From positions 21,287,336 through 21,351,335 of the forward strand of contig OY754982.1 of NCBI GenBank assembly GCA_963576475.1: a DNA stretch of 64,000 nt, in the 5' to 3' direction. The DNA comes from Molanna angustata. Its lineage: Eukaryota; Arthropoda; Insecta; Trichoptera; Molannidae. Position numbers and translations under genes: made by a program. Below the pieces are notes generated by a model. It ran no database searches and was not told where the DNA came from. It saw only the letters and a program-made list of their open reading frames with translations. Shown here piece after piece: positions 19,965-30,534 of this stretch; the stretch's first letter is position 1; the number at the start of each line of letters is the position of its first letter.

Positions 19965-20620
19965 TGCCATCGAAGAAGAAGAATCCAAAATACGTGTTTT
20001 CAGATATAAAATGTAAATTACAAAATTATAATAATAAGAGCATATTTTAGTTTCACAAAATTCCAAGAATCAGCTCGTAGCATGATTTAATTTTATTATG
20101 GTTAACCGCGAGTATTTGTTTCTTTGACAAAGAAATGTTTGTATTTAATTTAACATTTAGGGTTGAAAATATTTCATTAAATAAATAAAGCCTGTTATAT
20201 TAAGTTGTATTTAGAAAAGGCCTACATCTGAAAGAGTATTATTTTATTTTTTATTTTTTTAAATTTTACACAAAACAGTAAAAACAGTTTATCACTGCAA
20301 GCTATCTCGTACAATTACATAGCTATTTACAATCAAATAATACACTTATACTTACTTAACTTTTCATGCACCTTTGACTGCGCCATCGAGTACTTATACA
20401 ATTTATTGTCTCGTTACTATACAATAAAATTATATACTTAGACAATGTATTGTCTCTTTGGACGTCCAGTGAGATAGTATAAAAATAATTTAGCGTAGAA
20501 TAATGAAAAAAAAATTAACAACTATTAAATTAATTTATCATTAAATTTACGATATATTATAATTATTACTGTAATTTTTAAAATTTATTTTGTTGTTGTT
20601 ACCTATATACTTGACGTAGA
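19965..20620. other. unassigned AT-rich sequence
   Basis: No gene or strong repeat. A SINE-A-like tail scrap ('GTTGCCCGAGGAGTAATATA') sits at 20621-20650, followed by (AT)n. Confidence 0.35.
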
Positions 20621-20707
20621 GCCTGTAAGTTGCCCGAGGAGTAATATAATATATATATATATATATTTTTTCTATCTCAAACATAGTATAAAAATTATAA
20701 AAAAAAT

Positions 20708-21090
20708 TAACGAAACTTGAAATATTAAAGATAAATAGAGTAAAATATAACAGTAAGATTTTTTTAATTTACGCAAAAATTGATTTTAATATTTCTCCAT
20801 TATTTACCTTTAGAATAGTTAATTTCGGGTTTTTCTGTTGGCTATTATTAAATATATTTACATGAATAATTTACTTTATTCTTACTTTATTATATATTCT
20901 TCATTTATATTTTATTGTACCTTAATGTCTTTTGGATATTCTATTTTTCTTTGTAATTACCCCTTCCATCTCTATTATTCGTATCCTCGTTTGGAATCTA
21001 TACATAGATGGTCTTCATCACTATTGTTCACCATTTTGACGATGCTCAGCATTGAGCGATACCGATGAATGGGAGTCGCGTTTGCGAAAA
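20708..21090 (+). pseudogene. third Penelope-like element copy, 3' end only
   Basis: Matches 9425-9832: 'GAAACTTGAAATATTAAAGA' aligns to the LEILEI codons, 'TTTAGAATAGTTAATTTCGG' to the stop region, then the same 3' sequence through 'AATGGGAGTCGCGTTTGCGA'. The coding part is decayed ('DFNISPLF' survives). It is clearly more diverged than the two arms at 7.5-9.9 kb are from each other, so it is older. Confidence 0.85.
21027..21072 (+). ncRNA. hammerhead-ribozyme-like motif, decayed PLE copy
   Basis: Aligned with 9766-9811. Helix I (CCATT/AATGG) and helix II (GCTC/GAGC with loop AGCATT) are kept. The box is TTGACGA, and helix III is weakened (CCGA). The GATA core variant is present here too. 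Confidence 0.5.
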
Positions 21091-21099
21091 AAAAATATC

Positions 21100-22255
21100 T
21101 TTTTTCTCATAATTCTATGTGAATATGGAGTTTTATCATGAAGTGACAAAAAAGTTGATATAAAATCGTTATTTATTATTCTGTAAAATATCGTTTTTTC
21201 AAAGGTTAATTTAGAAAAAATAATACTAGTTAATTGGATAAAATTACCGTGTGTTCATTTTTTTAATAAAATTTAAAACTTTAGCCCTGTTGGGGCATTA
21301 ATGTAGCATATCGCTATATCTAAGCTAGTAATTAAATGCTTTTGAAATAGTTAACTTTAAACATAAATATTATAATATAAGAAAGAGAGAGTGAAATGGA
21401 AAGGCTCGGTTATTTACATATATGTATTTTTATAATTCAAAATTAAATAAATATGTAAACCACAATATCAACTTTCAAATTAATTAAAGAACAACTAAAA
21501 ATTCAGCATCTTCGAAATGTAAGCTTTCACGGTAGATGTTACGATGAAATGACGAGTGCTGCCTCGCCTTTTATACCATCAGGGAGGTAGTTAACTGAGT
21601 ACATGTCAAGTCAATGTCCATGGTGGTTCTCGAATGTTCTTCCCAAGAAAATTACCTCTTGTATTTGTATTGTTGTCCATATTCTGGTAGGTTACTGACC
21701 TGGTTTTAGTGTAAATTGCACAACAGCAAGATGCATTTGCGACGGATGTACATATTCGCCGCAAAAACTATAATATTAAAAAAATAATTTGACACTTTTA
21801 TCATTGTGTCAACCCTGCTTTTGTAAGTTTGTGTGTCGGCTCGGTATAGACAAAGTTCGCCCACGTGCCCCGCACACTTTATGGCCGAACCACGACACGA
21901 ACATTATTGTGTATTGCTCGATCATTCCATCTCTTCCACTGCTAATGATCGCACCCAGGACACATCCGGACGAATTAAAATAGATATTACATTTTATGCT
22001 ACACACGACTTCACTATATACAGAGATTATTTCATCGCCGACTTACATAAAACGCTATCTGATCACAATGTTTGATAACAGCTATTTTCACTCAATGCCT
22101 TTGTAACGCCTCAAATCATTCAGTTGCAGAATCAGGACATGTTTTAGAACATATAACATTCCACTACTAGGAATAGCGAAGATTTATGATCTTACATTTT
22201 TGAAGTGTATTTTTACATGATTTTTTTTTACAAGTATCATGTTTAGAGTGTACTC
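21100..22255. other. unassigned sequence with a mixed-composition block
   Basis: About 21500-22080 is less AT-rich than its surroundings ('GTGCTGCCTCGCCTTTTATA', 'CGCCCACGTGCCCCGCACAC'). It carries two overlapping 64-80 residue frames at 21789-22075. They have no recognised family and no splice context, so no gene is called. An exon or promoter remnant is possible. Confidence 0.28.
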
Positions 22256-22257
22256 TA

Positions 22258-22478
22258 TGAATTTGGCCTCGGGCGACATACTAACAGGTACTATGTCAAT
22301 TGTTAATTCAACATGCACCCAATAAGATGTCGCCACATTATGGAGAATTACGATATTAATCGTCTCACAGATCCAGACTAAAAACACAATTAAAAACTGT
22401 GTCTCCACTGGGAATCGAACCCGGGACCCTTGGATCAGCAGTCAGATACCTAACCAACTGAGACACGAAGGGAGACCG
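22258..22478 (-). mobile_element. tRNA-derived SINE family A, copy 2
   Basis: On the minus strand the head reads 'GTCTCCCTTCGTGTCTCAGT', which pairs with the 3' 'GTGGAGAC'. This keeps more of the tRNA acceptor stem than the other copies. The B box region 'GGTCCCGGGTTCGATTCCCA' is intact, and the body matches copy 1. Confidence 0.85.
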
Positions 22479-22564
22479 TTTTTGTATTGACGGTATATTT
22501 TTATCTCGAATGTACAATGTGCAGCTCAAACTATACATTCGAACGATTTCATATTGATATCATA

Positions 22565-23059
22565 GGGCCGGTATTACAGTCGGCCCTCAACTCATTGAGT
22601 TTGATAAACTCAAGATTAATGTTAAGGGGAAATTGAATCCATTTCCGTATTACAGTGCAATATGACATGTCAGTTACTAAATCTTCAATTATAGACCTAA
22701 GTATTTTACTTTTTCTGTGGTTATTATCTGTCAAATTTTAAATAACCTCAAATAATACCAACTACAAAACGGGACGCTACGACTTGAAATACTATTGTTT
22801 TAGTATGCAACATGGTAAATTTAATTTTTTTAGCCAAAATAATGCTTTTAAATGCCCATGTTCGTTTCAATATGGCTGTCAGTTTGTTTTGTTGTGTGGC
22901 GCCACTATTAAGTATTTAATCCGCCAGAAACGTTGAGTTAAATATTTGTCGTTTTAGTGACGTATTTGAGGGAACATTAGGCCTAAACGGACACTGTAAT
23001 ACACTATATTTTCGTAAAACTTGAGTTTAGCTCTTAAACTGAGACTGTAATACCGGCCC
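22565..23059 (+). mobile_element. MITE family F, copy 1 (17-bp TIR)
   Basis: Perfect terminal inverted repeats 'GGGCCGGTATTACAGTC' / 'GACTGTAATACCGGCCC', flanked on both sides by ATA. The 495-bp interior has no coding capacity. It includes inner inverted motifs such as AACTCA/TGAGTT near the ends. The three-base flank and GGG-start suggest a PIF/Harbinger-like element, but superfamily assignment is inference. Confidence 0.85.
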
Positions 23060-23209
23060 ATAGTCATAGTACATTAACTTAGTGTTAAATGTATAGTAAA
23101 CATAATTTTATGTAATTAAATTTAAAATCATCCGATTGGCATTATTATAAAAATGAATTAGTAGCACTATAATAATTATACATTACGATTAGGTATATTC
23201 TTTCTATAA

Positions 23210-23720
23210 GTTGGGAGACCTGTGAACAAGTCAACAAATTTTATGGTATATATTTTGAAATTACTCAAGGGACAATCTTGGGTCCTCTTCTGTTCATTGT
23301 TGATGATTTATTTAAATTGACAATATTTGTTGGCCTTCATGGCACAGTTGGTTAGATATCTGACTGCTGAGCCAAAGGTCCCGGGTTCGATTCCCGGTGG
23401 AGACACAGTTTTTAATTGTGTTTTCAGTCTGGATCTGTGAGACGATTAATACCATAAGTCTCCAGAATGCGGCAACTTGTTATTGGGTGCGTGTTAAATT
23501 AATATTTGACATAGCACCTGTTAGTAGCCCGAGAAGCAATAAAATAATAAAAATAAAAACTTGTTTCATATGCAGATACGGCAGTTATTTTACAGGCAAA
23601 TTCATGGAACAAGCTTGAAAAAATTGGTAACACTGTTTGACAATAATTTATTAACCTTAAATATTGAAAAAACTTATTATATAATATACCTTTTACCACA
23701 AACAAGAAAATACCTCCCTC
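23210..23720 (+). pseudogene. LINE reverse-transcriptase core, split by a SINE
   Basis: Upstream of the SINE the plus strand reads 'QGTILGPLLFIVDDLFKL', the RT block usually written QGSxLGPLLFxxYxNDL. Downstream it reads 'YADTAVILQANSWNKLEKI', where YADD has lost one D, then 'LFDNNLLTLNIEKTYYIIY', the LNxxKT block. The gap between the two blocks is filled by SINE A copy 3 at 23331-23560. Order, spacing and strand fit one Jockey/CR1-type polymerase interrupted by a later SINE. It is not functional: one catalytic aspartate is missing and frames shift. Confidence 0.8.
23331..23560 (+). mobile_element. tRNA-derived SINE family A, copy 3
   Basis: Nearly identical to copy 1 from 'TTAGATATCTGACTGCTGAG' to 'AGCCCGAGAAGCAATAAAAT'. 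It sits inside the LINE RT sequence described for 23210-23720, between the QGTILGPLLF and YAD blocks. Confidence 0.9.
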
Positions 23721-24539
23721 TCTTCTGTGACGCTAAGAGACAAACAGTTGGTGCAGCTAAAAAGCAATGGGGCGAATTCACAATATATATATGGTGTCTC
23801 TATCGTAACTCCATTATATTAAGCAAAAGATTTGTTTAGAAGAGAATTAAACAGTTTCATTTTTCTAGTTGTTTCATTTATTCTATTTTTATACTATAAA
23901 ATAAATTGGTAGCATTTCTGCTCTTAGTAAACTAGGTGTAAACAATTAGATCCAGGATACGCCCCTGACACTAATACACATTGCGCCTATTGGAAAACGC
24001 GTTGTCCTTCGAGATATATGTACCTACTTGAAAACAATTTAGGTTTATCAACTTTGCATTTTGCAATAGAAGCTTTTAGAGTTCGCACTCGATAACATTG
24101 CCAATTAATATATAGTTATTATTTCATTCATGGGAAGTCTTTAATCTATTTGACATAAGTGTAACGCGTTGAAATAAACTTGGTAGATAATTTTGTTAGA
24201 GCACGCAAAATTTATATAGGTATGTACCTACTAAACACCCATTGATAGTTGATTTATTAATTTTAACACCCATTACTCAAACGATAAAATATGCTAATAA
24301 TAAAAGATGTTTAATGTATTTTTATTTGAGATAACTAATCTGCTTTAATTAAAAGTTATTAATATACATGTAAGATAAATTTGATTAAAACACATCAAAC
24401 AGTGCCGATTTTGAAGGGAAAAACGTTAATAATTCAACCGAACTTTTGATTCTCGTTATTATTTTTACTAAGATCAAATTTAGCCTGTCAAAATGATAGT
24501 CGTGTATGCCGAAGACCTCAGTTATTTAGTTATTTATTT
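23721..24539. other. unassigned AT-rich sequence
   Basis: No gene or family recognised. It lies between the two inverted family-F MITEs. Confidence 0.3.
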
Positions 24540-24680
24540 TATTTATTTTTATTTTTCACACCTTTATAAAAAACGACTATTATGAAGATTACTGCTACCC
24601 AACTAGGTACCCCTGTTCTAGGGCTAGCAGTTTACAATTTTACCAAACCAAATATTTGACATTTCGGTTTCACTTAATTA
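24540..24680 (-). mobile_element. LINE 3' tail, family of 49.5 kb
   Basis: The reverse complement matches 50128-50275: 'TGTCAAATATTTGG', 'AACTGCTAGCCCTAGAACAG', 'CCTAGTTGGG' and 'TAAAGGTGTGAAAAATAAA'. Only the 3' UTR is present. Confidence 0.7.
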
Positions 24681-24749
24681 TTGTGTCATTTACAAACAAA
24701 TACTAGAGCGAACACCAGGCATCACAACACAACAAACAACATTTACATA

Positions 24750-25318
24750 AGGCCGGTATTACAGTCTCAGTTTAAGAGCTAAACTCAAGTTTCACAAAAA
24801 TATAGCATATTACAGTATCCGTTTAGGCCTAATCTTCCCTCAAATACGTCACTAAAACGACAAATATTTAACTCAACGTTTCTGGCGGATTAAGTACTTA
24901 ACGGTGAGTCAACTGTCATTTCTCGACTCGTTGCGTGTAGTTTCAGTGTTCTATCACTAGAGGCGTTAATTGTATCGACGGTGGCGCCACACAACAAAAC
25001 AAACTGACAGCCATATTGAAACGAACATGGGCATTTAAAAGCATTATTTTGGTGAAAAAAATTTAATTTACCATGTTGGTTAATAAAACAATAGTATTTC
25101 AAGTCGTAGCGTCCCGTTTTGTAGTTCGTATTATTTGAAGTTATTTATAATTTGACAGATAATAACCACAGAAAAAGTAAAATATGTCTATAATTGAAGA
25201 TTTAGTAACTGACATGTTATATTGCACTGTAATACGGAAATAGATTCAATCTCCCCTTAACATTAATCTTGAGTTTAACAAACTCAATGAGTTGAGGGCC
25301 TACTGAAATATCGGGGCC
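24750..25318 (-). mobile_element. MITE family F, copy 2
   Basis: Inverted relative to copy 1 and sharing almost the whole interior, including 'GTATTTCAAGTCGTAGCGTC' and 'CATATTGAAACGAACATGGG'. The left end 'AGGCCGGTATTACAGTCTCA' is well kept and the right end is mutated ('TACTGAAATATCGGGGCC'). ATA flanks both ends. A 73-bp segment near 24900-24980 is absent from copy 1. The 70-residue frame here is not a gene. Confidence 0.82.
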
Positions 25319-25459
25319 ATAGTATATATCTTATTGAATCTTAATATTCTCATTTTGAAACAATTCGCTGTGTTTCTTTATTTTTTTTATCATTCATTTG
25401 AAAACAGAAAATCTGGCATTTTGAGGACGTATACTTCTCTTTTTATTGTCATAATTATA

Positions 25460-25530
25460 TGCCGAACGCCGTAGTGGCACAGTTGCTAAGCCGTTATGTT
25501 TCTGTACGAGCTGGGTTCGATCCCCAATGT
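25460..25530 (+). mobile_element. SINE family B, head only
   Basis: 'GCCGAACGCCGTAGTGGCAC' and 'GAGCTGGGTTCGATCCCCAA' give the A- and B-box region of family B. The body that follows does not match. Confidence 0.6.
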
Positions 25531-25589
25531 TCACAATTACCGTACGAGAGGATGTCAGGATTTTAGACTTCCAAAAACGAGATTAACAA

Positions 25590-25870
25590 GTACCTACACA
25601 AAAAAGTTTATTCCATAAAGGTCTCAAAATATATAATAGTTTGCTACCAAACATAAAAGAAACCACAAGTCTTGTCACCTTTCGTTGGCTAGGTGGTGAA
25701 TACATAGTTAAAAAAAAATAATGTTCTCCCTAGTTTTACATGTTTTTATAATTGACTGTCATACTTTGTACCATAATTATTGTTTAAAAAAAAATTATAT
25801 ACTTTTTGTTTATACTAGACGTATTAATTTTTATATTTTTTTACGTCTAAATAAAATTAAAGCAATGAAA
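25590..25870 (+). pseudogene. LINE polymerase extreme C-terminus and 3' UTR
   Basis: Reads 'KSLFHKGLKIYNSLLPNIKE' then 'TTSLVTFRWLGGEYIVKK' and a stop. The pattern K.L..YN.LP..IK....L..F....L is the usual end of LINE polymerases. A related ending is at 30535-30620. The 3' UTR is AT-rich and ends near 'AAATAAAATTAAAGC'. Confidence 0.55.
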
Positions 25871-26414
25871 AAGAAAAAATAATATAGCTTTTATATAATT
25901 TCTATTATGTCATTTTATATCTATTTCTTATTTCAATTTGAAGGATTTATTTGAAATAAACCACATCTCTGACCGTGAGGTATGAATGAAAAGTATCTAT
26001 ATACCATATAGCTGTTTCTCTCCTTCAAAATATATAATAAACATCATGATTTTACCGTAGGTCTACCAAAATTTAAATCATGATGACTTTACAAGCATTC
26101 ACAAGTTTTATCAATGGAGATATCTTGTCGATCCAACTTACCGAATAACTTTTTACAGAGTACCTATTGGGTGGCTTCGTATGTACAAAATAAATCAATC
26201 GGATTATATGTGACAAATAATTATGATCCATGTTTACTGCCATAGAAATTCATTCAATACACTTTTGGACCACCCAATACTTATATAATCCCTTTCTGAA
26301 TTGAATGCTGATGACGGGTTGTAAATTGCTCTGGATAATACTTGTTGTCTTGTTAGGTACTCGAAATAGGTAGGTACATACTTCAAACTTATTTTGAAAG
26401 ATGGCCTGCCACTA
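25871..26414. other. unassigned AT-rich sequence
   Basis: Nothing recognisable. The short minus frame at 26234-26452 starts inside the adjacent MITE and is not a gene. Confidence 0.3.
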
Positions 26415-26589
26415 GGGGGGCAAGTCTGGTCAACCGGCGGAGTCAAAACCATCCATATTTACCCTATCATGGAAATAATTATTGAGTTCTATAATATCTT
26501 AAGATCTTATAGAACTCCATATGATAATTATATGCATGATATGGGTAAACATGGTTGGTTTTGATTCCGCCTGTTGACCAGACTTGCCC
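26415..26589. repeat. palindromic MITE (family G), complete
   Basis: Long foldback: left 'GGGGGGCAAGTCTGGTCAAC' against right 'CTGTTGACCAGACTTGCCC', with inner arms around 'CCATGATATGGGTAAACATG'. The loop is near 'ATATCTTAAGATCTTATAGA'. Arms are about 80 bp. Open frames such as 'MVLTPPVDQTCPP' arise from the arm sequence and are not proteins. Confidence 0.82.
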
Positions 26590-27500
26590 TGATAAAGCAC
26601 TCTTTGCAGGGTGAATTGCCTAATACAAAAAAAATATTCTCAAATCAAATCAATTTTTTTTTAAATGTAAATATAGTTTGTACATATTATGTTGAAAGTC
26701 AAAATGTACTGACCCAGTCTGAGCCTTTCTAATAAGAGTTTCTTTAATGTGAAATATAAACTTCTGTCATTTAAGTTTGTTATATTTTGTGGATTCTTAT
26801 TGTAAATTCTAATACATAGCCCCAAAAAAGAATTTTCTACCTTAGATAATCTTTATGAGTCTATAGGCTATATAGTATATTTTGGATATAATTTCCCCAA
26901 AACTCTCAAAAGATAAGTCTTTAAAATAAAGAACAGTTTGTATAAACATCTTCATTCTATTGCATGAGCTATTTTTTTTTAATTGACTTTGTTTAAAACT
27001 TTTCTTGTAAATAAGTTTACGTTAAATCCTTAATTAATTTTTCATTATAAGTAACTAAATAACTACAAGGCCCTTGAAGTAGATTTTTACTTCAAAAAAT
27101 AGAATATGAATGTCTACCGGCTGAGTTTTTTAATACTAGTTGCATGTAACACATGAGATCCAACTGTCGATAGTGATAGTATGTACAGTTGAAGAATAAG
27201 TACCAAACTATAAACCCATAAATACAAATTATTTAATATTTTAAGATATTTGGTTTTCTATACATCATGTACCTAGGTATGTATGTCAAGATAGGATAGT
27301 ATGGAGGTCAGTCCTTTGATCCTACCCAGAATATGAAAACAGCATGATGGTATGTATATATGTTTGGAGATAAGTATCAAACTATTAAGTCTTCATAGAT
27401 TATTGTATGTAGCCATTGCCATACAAATTGTATGAAGCAATGTCGTCACTAAATTCAATTTTTTATAAAAATTGTTAAAAAAAAATTGAGATGTGCTAAT
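26590..27500. other. unassigned sequence with a LINE-tail-like scrap
   Basis: 'AAAGCACTCTTTGCAGGGTG' followed by 'AATTGCCTAATAC' at 26596-26630 recurs at 43365-43400 and, diverged, at 50578 and 32645, so it is a repeat end of unknown family. The rest is featureless. Confidence 0.35.
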
Positions 27501-27504
27501 ACAA

Positions 27505-28030
27505 TGTTTGTATTTTTTATATAAAATTAAATTATCTAGTTGGGTTGTTTCAGCTTTTATCGATATTTTTTAAAAAAATGGAAATATAGGCAGTTAAACT
27601 CATAAATTTATCATAAAAAAAATATTTTTCTTAATAAAAAAACGTTTGAGAGACCCTGGAATTTTTTAAAAAAAAGCAATTTGAGATTTTGTATTTGTCT
27701 ATGTTTATACCAATTTTCAGCGTTCTAGCTTTTAAGGTTTCTGAGATATATGGAAACATAAAGTAACAATTCAAAAGTTGACAACCTCTGACTGAAACAA
27801 AAATTCACAATTCTGAGTATAAAAGTTTTGTAGGCCTATAACTGTTTATATATTCTGAAAATTTGGGCTCTGTAAATTGAGCGGATCAAAAGTTATAAGG
27901 GGAGACGGACACACAGAGAGATACACAGACACACACACAGACACACACACACAAAACTCACATAAAATGTTCTACTCCGAATTCTGAGTAAATCCATGTA
28001 TGGGAACATATATGCTGCGAGGCCTCTAGT
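27505..28030 (+). repeat. interspersed repeat shared with 3.1-3.4 kb, CA-rich end
   Basis: 27505-27830 matches 3095-3400 ('TTTGTATTTGTCTATGTTTA', 'AATTTTCAGCGTTCTAGCTT'). It continues with a segment absent from that copy ('GAGCGGATCAAAAGTTATAA') and an impure (CA)n run at 27910-27955. Class unknown. Confidence 0.5.
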
Positions 28031-28393
28031 TGGTGTTATTAGCATGCAAAAAGTCCACTACACCATACAAAATTTTCCTTCGTATGGCTTAATAATGTCG
28101 ATTCATTAAGAGAATTGAATTCTCATGAACGAATCGACAGTTGGATTACATATATTTTAATTACTGTTGTTTCTATTTAAAAAAAATCCATATTTTACAT
28201 TTTCTTCACGAAAAAATGTTGTATATCACATGGTGATGTAAAATATTTATTCATGTTTCATACATTAGAAGGTAATTTAGTTTACATTTTTGTGTACATC
28301 CGTATAGCCAGGGTATAAAGAGGTCTTAAATCTCAGCTGTGGTCGCCCCAAACCTCCCTTTGTCGTATAATATGACATGTAATGAATTGTATA

Positions 28394-28620
28394 TTAAAGG
28401 GATAATAAGGCACCGTATCTATGACACAATCGTTTGAATGCTTTGTAATTGTTCTTCGAGATCACTAAGTCCGCATGTCCAATGGGACATTGAAGAGGCC
28501 CACGGACAGCAACGAGGAGTTCCGATCTGTAAGAGGACACAATTGGGTGGGAACACTCCCAAAGGATGTGATCCGAAGTTTGGTCCGGACATTGACAAAA
28601 CTGACATGAGGAAGAGGGAG
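28394..28620 (-). pseudogene. LINE ORF2 C-terminal zinc-finger tail
   Basis: On the minus strand, 'CQFCQCPDQTSDHILWECSH', then 'PIVSSYRSELLVAVRGPLQC', 'ISKNNYKAFKRLCHRYGALL' and a stop at 28394-28396. The CxxC...H....C pattern before 'SYRSELL' is the conserved cysteine/histidine tail after RNase H in R1/I/Jockey-type LINEs. The frame is uninterrupted across about 70 residues, but everything upstream is gone. A close relative lies at 56225-56432. Confidence 0.75.
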
Positions 28621-28654
28621 CAATGTTGAAGCGATGGAGTTAGCTTTTAAAGTT

Positions 28655-28960
28655 ACCGTGTCCTGTGAGTGTAAGGTGGTTTGACCACATAGAAAGAATG
28701 AGAGATGAACGTCTGACAAAATGAGTATATAAGGCTGATAAAAGAGAAACGAAAATTGAGGTCGGCCGAGGAAAAGTTCGTACGATCTCATAAATGGAAT
28801 TTTGTTAGATGGAGATGTTAGAAGTAAGAATAAGAGAAGAGCGTGTATGAGACGATGCACGGACGTGAATGAGGCAAGAAATGTATATCAAGAGAGAGGA
28901 GTCTGGCGATCGGATCTGTCTGCCTACCCCAAACAGCGAAATTGCGTTATGGTTTGGTAT
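28655..28960 (+). pseudogene. RTE-type LINE polymerase C-terminus (RRCMN subfamily)
   Basis: Reads 'VRWFDHIERMRDERLTK', a stop, 'VYKAD', 'EVGRGKVRTIS', then 'NGILLDGDVRSKNKRRACM', 'RRCTDVNEARNVYQERGVW' and 'RSDLSAYPKQRN'. The RWF.HIERM..ERLTK start and the CMRRC..VNEA....W...SAYP end mark the same subfamily as 117-455 and 56650-57465. It is orientated tail-to-tail with the LINE fragment just upstream. Stops and frameshifts show that it is dead. Confidence 0.8.
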
Positions 28961-29352
28961 TTCTCAAAAAGCATAAAATCCTTGTGCTGAGAAATTTATA
29001 AATAAATCGACCTGCGTTCGAAAAATTTGTATGACTTGCTCAAATCATATTTTGTCTTTGGATTTCCTGTTAATTCATTTGTTATGTACCTAAATTTATG
29101 AAGCTTAATATGAAATCAATAGGTAGGTATTTAGTATCAAATATTGCACTACCTTGACGTTGATCCATTGCTGTGTTGGGATAACAGGTTATTATGTATG
29201 TAGGTACTCCCAAGTTTCCATATAGTTCATAACCATTTGGTTTTAACATGACAATATGACTAATTGTTATTCATTTAAATTTGAGATATGCCACCTAATC
29301 ACGTAGTCCCCTGTCAACGGACAGCATTCAATCAAAACCTACCAGCTCTATG
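28961..29352. other. unassigned AT-rich sequence
   Basis: No gene or repeat seen. Confidence 0.3.
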
Positions 29353-30100
29353 AAAAACGAGTGTTTTGTGGCCAACGATAAACTTCTCACTTACAAGTCA
29401 CTCTATAAAATATTCAAAGTTTGTATAGAAAATTTTCAGCTATTTTATGAAATGAGTTTGTTTATATTAAATGGGTCGATGGCAGAGCGGGTAGCGCGCT
29501 GGGCTAGTATCCAGTGGTCGCGAATTCGAATCCTGCCTCGACCGATTTCGTTCACATTTAGCACAAGCATTAATGCTTGTTTTAGGGAACGTAGGAAGAT
29601 GTTAATGTACTTGTTTCACAAGGACATAGTCATTTAAAAAAAAAAAAAATATATATATTATTATTTTATTATGAAATCTTGATATTTATTCAATGCCATT
29701 TTATGAAATTGATGTGCCTTTCTACCAATTTTAAAATAAAATTTTCAAAATATTAGTTTCCTGAGCTTGGAATAACTTTGAAATATTTGACAGTTAAAAA
29801 AATGAGATGCACTATTCAGATATCCTTCAAAATCTAAAGGGGTTTAAACGAGTATTAAGGTATACAAATTTGCAAAATTTTAATAGAATCGAATGAGTAG
29901 GTACTTTAGTGTTAGTCTATAATCGATAAAGTAAAATGAACATGCCGTACATAGCACACACACACAGATACATTGTGATAAAACTTCCAGAATACAATCT
30001 CAGCATGATACTAGTTGATAATTTGTAATAAAAAAATAGCCTTAAAAATTACGAAATCATAACTCCCACTATGTCCCCTTGGGTTAGTGAGGAATAAAAA
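29353..30100 (+). repeat. ~750-bp repeat D, split by a SINE
   Basis: Begins 'AAAACGAGTGTTTTGTGGCC' with 'CTTCTCACTTACAAGTCACT' and ends 'CCCCTTGGGTTAGTGAGGAA'. The near-terminal 'TCCTCACTAAC' (as in the 44.76-kb copy) and terminal 'GTTAGTGAGGA' are inverted, so D may be a MITE with subterminal inverted repeats. A SINE C at 29472-29655 interrupts the left part. No coding frame is conserved between copies. Confidence 0.72.
29472..29655 (+). mobile_element. tRNA-Thr-like SINE family C, copy 1
   Basis: Head 'TGGGTCGATGGCAGAGCGGG' with 'TTCGAATCCTGCCTCGACCG' (B box) pairs as an acceptor stem (GGTCGA/TCGACC). The body has 'CGTTCACATTTAGCACAAGC' and 'TAGGGAACGTAGGAAG', and an A-rich tail. In sister copies the anticodon loop reads TTAGTAA or CTAGTAA, i.e. 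anticodon AGU (Thr). It lies inside repeat D. Confidence 0.85.
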
Positions 30101-30194
30101 ACGTTTTGTTATTCAATTGGATACTATTGCAATAACAACCATGTCAACAAAGATAGATTAAAATTTTAATTCTGAAGAAGCGAAATATATGAAG

Positions 30195-30250
30195 CTTGAA
30201 CAACAGACGAACGTGTTTGAGACTATGCATGAATGTCGATGATGAGAGGG
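30195..30250 (+). pseudogene. RTE-type LINE scrap (RRCMN subfamily)
   Basis: 'LNNRRTCLRLCMNVDDERDS' resembles the CMRRC..VNEAR block at 28.85 kb. Very short. Confidence 0.35.
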
Positions 30251-30344
30251 ATTCTTTTTTTTTTTTATTTTTACTTCTCCTTAACCACCTCAGGCAGAAA
30301 TTTTGAAATCATTGTAAAAATGATATATATTAGGTATTATTATT

Positions 30345-30425
30345 ATTTGTTACTTCTTGAACACATTATTTGTACACTGGCGGATTTATTGCCAAACGGC
30401 TATTTTTTCCAACCAACCAGAGTTT
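30345..30425 (-). mobile_element. CR1/Jockey-like LINE tail
   Basis: 'TTGTACACTGGCGGATTTAT' and 'TTTTTCCAACCAACCAGAG' are the reverse complement of the common 3' block. Confidence 0.55.
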
Positions 30426-30534
30426 ATCTTAATATGCAATACAATGTGTTAATATACAATACAATAATTAATACACAATTATATGATAAATATGAATACG
30501 TATCTCACTTAAAATTTTTCTGCATTAAGAAAAA

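Noticed and set aside
23499..23705. 68-residue minus frame
   Set aside because: Antisense to SINE A and the LINE RT fragment.
26234..26452. Frames beginning MVLTPPVDQTCPP or MGKHGYLVLIPPVEQT
   Set aside because: They are translations of the arms of the family-G palindromic MITE; similar text at several sites reflects the repeat, not a protein.
27910..27955. CRISPR-like or satellite array
   Set aside because: Only an impure CA/GA dinucleotide run; no spaced direct repeats of the CRISPR kind are seen anywhere, and the window is eukaryotic.
29472..29545. tRNA-Thr (AGU) gene
   Set aside because: It folds better than the other SINE heads, but the conserved C-family body and A-rich tail follow it at 29.5, 34.8, 54.8 and 63.1 kb.
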